In this document: one piece after another, positions 59,716-64,000 of the stretch | Numbering within the stretch: the stretch's first letter is position 1 | How the letters are laid out: each line of letters opens with the position of its first letter | Assembly (NCBI GenBank): GCA_040385245.1 | Contig: JAZKHT010000001.1 | Location: 62,001-126,000, forward strand | DNA from: JAZKHT01 sp040385245 | Lineage (GTDB): Bacteria > Pseudomonadota > Alphaproteobacteria > Rhodobacterales > Rhodobacteraceae | Length of the DNA: 64,000 nucleotides | Reading direction: 5' to 3' | Notes under the pieces: model-generated | Seen by the model: only the letters and a program-made list of their open reading frames with translations | Told to the model about the DNA's origin: nothing | The model's database searches: none | Position numbers and translations under genes: made by a program

Positions 59716-60468
59716 ATGTCGCAATATTTCAGGTCGTGGAAGGCTGACTTCCACAATCGTCATTCATTGACGGTTGGCATATTTTTGTCTTTGTTCGCCG
59801 GGTTGATTGGCCCGCTAGGCAGTGCAGACTGCTGCGGTCTGGTTTATCGCGTCGAACTATGGATGATCGTGATCGGTGCCATGATGGTGCTCGGGACCAC
59901 TGTCAGGGTTACCCTCAGGGTAATCTGCAGGTCCCACTCTGCGGCATGCAACGTGCTGGTCGTTGCGGGCATCGTATGCCTTTTGATGATGTATCCTATG
60001 AATGCGGTTGCAACCGAATTCTGGGGGGCAGGCAGTTCGCCCCAGGGATATTCCGAGGTTGTATTTGTTCTGTTCGTGACAGCGCTGGGGTTGGGGTCGC
60101 ACAGCCATGTGAAAGAACAGGCCGTTCCGGACAGCGATACGCCAATCGCGCAGATCGCACCCCGTCTGGCGCAGCGCCTTGATCCGGCCTTGCGGGGGGA
60201 ATTGCTGGCGATCACTGTCCGTGACCATTACGTGGATGTTCTGACCACGGCGGGAAAAAGCAGTCTGCTTTTGCGCCTGTCCGACGCGGTGGCCGAAGCG
60301 GAAGGCGTGCCGGGTGCGCAGATACACCGGTCGCATTGGGTGGCATGGTCTGCCGTGACCGGGATCGAACGCGAAGGCGCGCGCGTCTACCTGCGCCTGA
60401 ACCACGATCAGCGCATTCCCGTCAGCCGCAATCACCACGCAATTCTGGTAAAGCGGGGCCTGCTTTAA
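59716..60468 (+). CDS. Membrane protein with C-terminal LytTR DNA-binding domain
   Basis: A 250-residue protein with about four membrane segments (19-35, 47-66, 78-96, 113-128) and a C-terminal LytTR domain (about 155-248). The domain blocks are LLAITVRDHYVDVLTTAG, HRSHWVAWSAVTGIE and IPVSRNHHAILVK. There is no receiver domain and no histidine kinase next to it, so the membrane part is likely the sensor. The start at 59716 has GGGGGAC before it. A target is not visible nearby. Confidence 0.88.
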   Translation: MSQYFRSWKADFHNRHSLTVGIFLSLFAGLIGPLGSADCCGLVYRVELWMIVIGAMMVLGTTVRVTLRVICRSHSAACNVLVVAGIVCLLMMYPMNAVATEFWGAGSSPQGYSEVVFVLFVTALGLGSHSHVKEQAVPDSDTPIAQIAPRLAQRLDPALRGELLAITVRDHYVDVLTTAGKSSLLLRLSDAVAEAEGVPGAQIHRSHWVAWSAVTGIEREGARVYLRLNHDQRIPVSRNHHAILVKRGLL

Positions 60469-61133
60469 CGGCGCGGGTCAGGTCGGCGCGGCATTGGCAC
60501 CGGCAGGGCCGTGCGGCCCGTCAGGATCGCCAGGGCACCGTCGCCCATCAGGGTGGACAGGGCCGGGTCGTGGCACCACAGCCCACCCGTATAGGCCCCG
60601 AAGGCAGGCAGGATCAGACGCTGGCCATCGGTCAGGAAACAGGTTCGCGCCTGCCCGCCGATCCGCGCCTTGGGGTGGTAGTGACCCGACACCTCGGCCA
60701 CAGCGGCGGGAACCGCGATATGGCGAAAGGTGATGTCCGCAATCGTGACCTCTGCTCTGTGGCTGCCGCCCACATCGACCGGGCCTGCGTCATGGTTGCC
60801 TTCTACCCAGATCCAGTCGCGCCCCGCCATCAACCGCAACAGCCAAAGCCTGTCGCCTTCGTCCAGCCCGTCGGCGGCGGCGATGTCGTCAAAGCTGTCG
60901 CCAAGGCAGATCACCCGCGCCGCGCCCGTCATTTCCAGCGCGGCATCCAGACGGGACAGCGTCTCGCGGGTTTCATAGGGCGGAAGCAATGCCCCCCCGC
61001 GCCGGGCAAGACGTTCGGATTTGCCCAAGTGCAGGTCGGACACCACCAGCAGCGATTGCGCCTGCCAGTGCAATGCCCCCGAAGGCATGGCAGCAAGGGC
61101 TGCCCCGGCAAGGGTGAAGGGATAGGCGCTCAT
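60465..61133 (-). CDS. pdeM: Ligase-associated DNA damage response endonuclease PdeM
   Basis: A 222-residue calcineurin-like metallophosphoesterase. Metal motifs are SDLHLGK, GDSFDD, EGNHD and GHYHPK, the set seen in PdeM proteins. In other bacteria PdeM is in a module with an ATP-dependent DNA ligase, an exonuclease and an Lhr-like helicase. Here it directly follows the helicase gene. I chose the ATG at 61133 (MSAYPFTLAGA); a GTG at 61178 overlapping the helicase stop is possible. Its last bases overlap the end of the LytTR gene. Confidence 0.9.
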   Translation of the reverse strand: MSAYPFTLAGAALAAMPSGALHWQAQSLLVVSDLHLGKSERLARRGGALLPPYETRETLSRLDAALEMTGAARVICLGDSFDDIAAADGLDEGDRLWLLRLMAGRDWIWVEGNHDAGPVDVGGSHRAEVTIADITFRHIAVPAAVAEVSGHYHPKARIGGQARTCFLTDGQRLILPAFGAYTGGLWCHDPALSTLMGDGALAILTGRTALPVPMPRRPDPRR

Positions 61134-61174
61134 GCCGGTTGGGATGCCGCAAGCGGGGGGCGGGTGCAAGCTCG

Positions 61175-63565
61175 TCACGCCAGACCCGCCGCCTGCATCA
61201 AACGGTCCGCCGCGTCCTGCATCAGGCGTTCGCGACCCGCCCCTTCGACCGGAACCCGGCTGGGTTCCAGAAACAGCGGCGCGGCCAGCGGCGTGACACG
61301 GGTCAGACGCACGGCATCAATCCGGCCAGCAACGCGGCGCAGCATGTCCTCGACCCGGCCAAAGTCGACCAGACCGCGCAGCGCCTCTTGCCGGGTGATG
61401 TCCAGCAGCAGGTGGCCGGGGTCGTATTTGCGCAAGGTGTCATACAGGATGTCCGACGAAAACGTCGCCTGCCGCCCGGTCTTGCGGCGGCCCTGATGGC
61501 TGGGTTCGATCAGGCCCGCGATGATGGCGGTGTTGCGGAATGTGCGCTTCATCACCGCATTGCCTGACAGCCAGCCCTCCAACCCCTCGCGCAGCGTGTC
61601 GGCATCAAACAGCGGGGCGGGGTCATGGACCGCCTCAAGCCCCCAGATCAGCGTGGCATAATCCGTCGCGACAAAGCCAAGCGGGGCAAGGCCCAACTCC
61701 TCCATCCGTTTGGTGATCAAAAGGCCCAGCGTCTGTTGGGCGTTTCTACCTGCAAAGCCGTAAATGACAAGGTGTTCGCGCCCGTCATGCGGAAAGCTTT
61801 CGACCAGCAGACGGTCCGGTTCGGGCAGGCGCGACACGGCGCGCTGCAACGACAGCCATTCTGCGGTGTGGCGTGGCAATTCGGGCCAGGACGGTTGCTG
61901 GAACATCGCAAGGATGCGCTGGGTCAACAGGGTTGATGTGGCAAATTTGGTGCCGTTGAAGACCGCCACCTTCGGATCGCGGCCGGGCTGGCGCGAAACC
62001 TCGACCGTCAGTTCGTGCAGCCCTTCATACCGCACCACCTGCCCGCCGATCAGAAATGTGTCGCCGGGGGTCAGGCTGGCAGCAAAGGATTCCTCAACCT
62101 CGCCCAAGGGGGTGCCAAAGCGTTTCAGGCGCACCTTCAGCGTTTCGGTGTCGATGATGGTGCCTAGGTTCTGCCGGATCAGTGCGGCGGTGCGCGGATC
62201 GCGCAACTGCCACAGACCGTTGCGAAACAGCAGCCTTTGCCACTTGTCATAGGCCCGCAGCGCATAGCCGCCGGTGGCGGTAAACTCCAGACAGGCATCG
62301 AATTCGGGTCGTGTCAGATCGGCATAGGGACCGGCGCGCGTGACTTCGGCAAACAGCGCGTCCGCGTCGAACGGGCCCGCAGCGGCGGTCAGCAGGATGT
62401 GCTGGCACAACACGTCGCGTGGGCCGGGGCCGCGCGGTTCGCCGTCAAGATCATGGTCGCGCACCGCTTGCAGGGCGGCGATGCATTCGACCACCTCGAA
62501 CCGGTTGGCCGGCACCAGCAGCGCCTTGGACGGCGCGTTGTAGCGGTGGTTGGCCCGCCCGATCCGCTGCACCAGACGCTTGACGTTCTTGGGTGCGCCG
62601 ACCTGAATGACCAGATCGACATCGCCCCAGTCGATGCCCAGATCCAGTGACCCGGTGCAGACGATTGCCCGCAAGGCCCCTGCGACCATCGCCTGTTCCA
62701 CACGCTCGCGCTGTTCGCGCGACAGGCTGCCGTGGTGGATGCCGATTGGCAAATCATCGGAATTCTGCAACCAAAGGTCGTGAAAGAACAGCTCTGCCTG
62801 CGCGCGGGTGTTGTGAAAGATCAAAGTGGTCTTGTGGCGCGCGACCTGTTCCAGAATGGCCGGGATGGCATAGCGACCGCCCCCACCCGACCACGGCGGC
62901 GGCGCGTCGGTTTCCAGCATCTGGATGTCGGGGTCCGGGCCGGGATCGGCGTGGAGGATGTGGCAACCGCGCGGCGACAGGAACCGGGCCAGCGCCGGCG
63001 GATCTTCGACTGTGGCCGACAGCCCGACACGCCGCAGGCCGGGGGCCAGTGTTTCCAGCCGCGCGATCAGCAGCATCAACTGATCGCCGCGTTTGGATTC
63101 CGCCAGCGCGTGGATTTCGTCAACGATCACCCGCTTCAGACCCTGAAACATCCGGGGTGCGTCCTCGTAGGACAACAGCAGCCCAAGGCTTTCCGGCGTT
63201 GTCAGCAGGATATGCGGCGGATCGGCGCGCTGGCGGCGCCGCTGGGTATAGGTGGTGTCGCCGGTCCGATCCTCGATCCGGATGGCAAGACCAGCCCCTT
63301 CGACCGGGCTGCGCAGATTGCGCCGGATATCCGCCGTCAATGCCTTGAGCGGCGATATATATAGCGTGTGCAACCCCGCCTCTGGCTTTGGCCCCAGTTC
63401 GGCCAGCGTTGGCAGAAACCCGGCCAAGGTCTTGCCGCCCCCGGTGGGTGCAATCAACAAGGTCGCCCCACTGTCGGCACAGGCCAGCATGTCCCGCTGA
63501 TGGGGATGCAGGGTCCAGCCTTTGGCGGCGAACCAGTCCGACAGGGCAGGGGGAAGCAGGGCCAT
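61175..63565 (-). CDS. Ligase-associated DEXH-box helicase (Lhr-type)
   Basis: A 796-residue superfamily 2 helicase of the Lhr-core group. Walker A is APTGGGKT, the DEIH motif is IVDEIHAL, motif III-like VGLSATVED follows, and the second RecA domain holds GSLDLGIDWGDVDLVIQVGAPKNV and QRIGRANHR. A winged-helix and beta-barrel part (Lhr-core) follows. Start at 63565 (MALLPPALSDWF) rather than the longer frame. The partner ligase and exonuclease are not beside it in this window. pdeM follows. Confidence 0.92.
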   Translation of the reverse strand: MALLPPALSDWFAAKGWTLHPHQRDMLACADSGATLLIAPTGGGKTLAGFLPTLAELGPKPEAGLHTLYISPLKALTADIRRNLRSPVEGAGLAIRIEDRTGDTTYTQRRRQRADPPHILLTTPESLGLLLSYEDAPRMFQGLKRVIVDEIHALAESKRGDQLMLLIARLETLAPGLRRVGLSATVEDPPALARFLSPRGCHILHADPGPDPDIQMLETDAPPPWSGGGGRYAIPAILEQVARHKTTLIFHNTRAQAELFFHDLWLQNSDDLPIGIHHGSLSREQRERVEQAMVAGALRAIVCTGSLDLGIDWGDVDLVIQVGAPKNVKRLVQRIGRANHRYNAPSKALLVPANRFEVVECIAALQAVRDHDLDGEPRGPGPRDVLCQHILLTAAAGPFDADALFAEVTRAGPYADLTRPEFDACLEFTATGGYALRAYDKWQRLLFRNGLWQLRDPRTAALIRQNLGTIIDTETLKVRLKRFGTPLGEVEESFAASLTPGDTFLIGGQVVRYEGLHELTVEVSRQPGRDPKVAVFNGTKFATSTLLTQRILAMFQQPSWPELPRHTAEWLSLQRAVSRLPEPDRLLVESFPHDGREHLVIYGFAGRNAQQTLGLLITKRMEELGLAPLGFVATDYATLIWGLEAVHDPAPLFDADTLREGLEGWLSGNAVMKRTFRNTAIIAGLIEPSHQGRRKTGRQATFSSDILYDTLRKYDPGHLLLDITRQEALRGLVDFGRVEDMLRRVAGRIDAVRLTRVTPLAAPLFLEPSRVPVEGAGRERLMQDAADRLMQAAGLA

Positions 63566-63697
63566 CCCGCCAAGATAGGGCGCAGCGACGGGCGGGGGAA
63601 GGGGCCGCGCCGACCGTTGGCGGCCAAGCGACAGCAAACCCCGTTTGTGGTCGCGAATGGGCTTGCGGCAAGGCAGCGGCGGGCCTAATCGGGGCGC

Positions 63698-64000
63698 ATG
63701 AAACTTCTGTTCCTTGGCGATGTGATGGGGCGTGCGGGGCGCGCTGCGGTGGCAGAGCGCCTGCCGTCCTTGCGCGTGGAGTGGGGCCTCGATTTCGTCG
63801 TGGTCAACGGCGAGAACGCGTCAAGCGGGGCGGGTCTGACGCCGGAACATGCGCGACTGCTGTTGCAGGCGGGGGCGGATGTCGTGACGCTGGGCGATCA
63901 TGCGTTTGACCAGAAGGACATGCTGCAATTCATAGAGACGGAACCGCGCATCATCCGGCCCATCAACTTTTCCAAGGTGGCGCCGGGCAAGGGCTGGCGG
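63698..64000 (+). CDS. YmdB/TIGR00282-family metallophosphoesterase (3' end cut by window)
   Basis: The first 101 codons of a calcineurin-like phosphodiesterase of the YmdB type, which in Bacillus hydrolyses cyclic mononucleotides and affects biofilm choice. Visible signatures are MKLLFLGDVMGRAGR, VVVNGENASSGAGL and TLGDHAFDQKDM (metal site), ending in the window edge. It diverges from the helicase gene by 132 nt. The rest of the gene lies downstream. Confidence 0.9.
   Translation, partial: MKLLFLGDVMGRAGRAAVAERLPSLRVEWGLDFVVVNGENASSGAGLTPEHARLLLQAGADVVTLGDHAFDQKDMLQFIETEPRIIRPINFSKVAPGKGWR

Noticed and set aside
1..64000. Mobile elements, prophage or horizontally acquired island
   Set aside because: No transposase, phage gene, attachment site or insertion sequence ends were seen. 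The xerC gene is the housekeeping type with a DUF484 neighbour, not an integrase of an island.

Overview
This 64 kb window is an ordinary, gene-dense stretch of an alphaproteobacterial chromosome, most likely a marine member of the Rhodobacteraceae (Roseobacter-type). The evidence is the gene orders irr / fabA-fabB-fabI, aroA-cmk-rpsA-ihfB-lapA-trpF-trpB and phoH-ybeY-corC-lnt-metK, a SAM/SAH riboswitch on metK (a class described almost only from Rhodobacterales), a bacterial phosphatidylcholine synthase, a group III truncated haemoglobin, and high GC with many GTG/TTG starts. I cannot name the genus. I see no insertion sequence, prophage, CRISPR array or plasmid gene, and only one tRNA.

Layout. 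1-5.3 kb: end of a 5'-nucleotidase gene, an SRAP-type abasic-site protein, tRNA-Gly(TCC), the fabI-fabB-fabA operon (minus strand), and divergent irr. 5.4-9.3 kb: a DUF1428 protein, an uncharacterised minus-strand protein, miaB, and an OmpA-like protein with a lipoprotein sharing a cysteine-bracketed motif. 9.4-15.3 kb: phoH-ybeY-corC-lnt, then riboswitch-controlled metK and a VOC protein. 15.3-23.4 kb: trmB, aroA, cmk, rpsA, ihfB, lapA-like, trpF, a GNAT enzyme and trpB. 23.4-26.0 kb: the most novel-looking part, two secreted PepSY-like proteins with polyaspartate tails and a membrane-anchored LuxR-type regulator, followed by convergent DUF2237 and truncated-haemoglobin genes. 26-41 kb: a large DUF2339 membrane protein, ileS, an EamA transporter, pcs, xerC-DUF484, fsa, priA, msrA, prmA and small proteins. 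41-46 kb: ruvCAB under a near-consensus alphaproteobacterial LexA box, an acyltransferase, an unknown protein and a YihY protein. 46-56.5 kb: ybgC, tolQRAB-pal-cpoB, tilS, ftsH, a methyltransferase and a MOSC protein. 56.5-60.5 kb: fhs, aroQ-folD and a membrane LytTR protein. 60.5-64 kb: pdeM and an Lhr-type helicase (two parts of the ligase-associated DNA damage module) and the start of a YmdB-type phosphodiesterase gene.

How the genes work together. Most encode housekeeping functions: fatty-acid synthesis, aromatic amino acids, one-carbon metabolism (metK, fhs, folD), translation and tRNA modification, recombination and replication restart, and outer-membrane stability (Tol-Pal). The accessory signal is in sensory or envelope genes of unknown role: the acidic PepSY/LuxR cluster, the OmpA-like/lipoprotein pair and the LytTR membrane protein. 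Functions are assigned by reading motifs; no database search or structure prediction was run.
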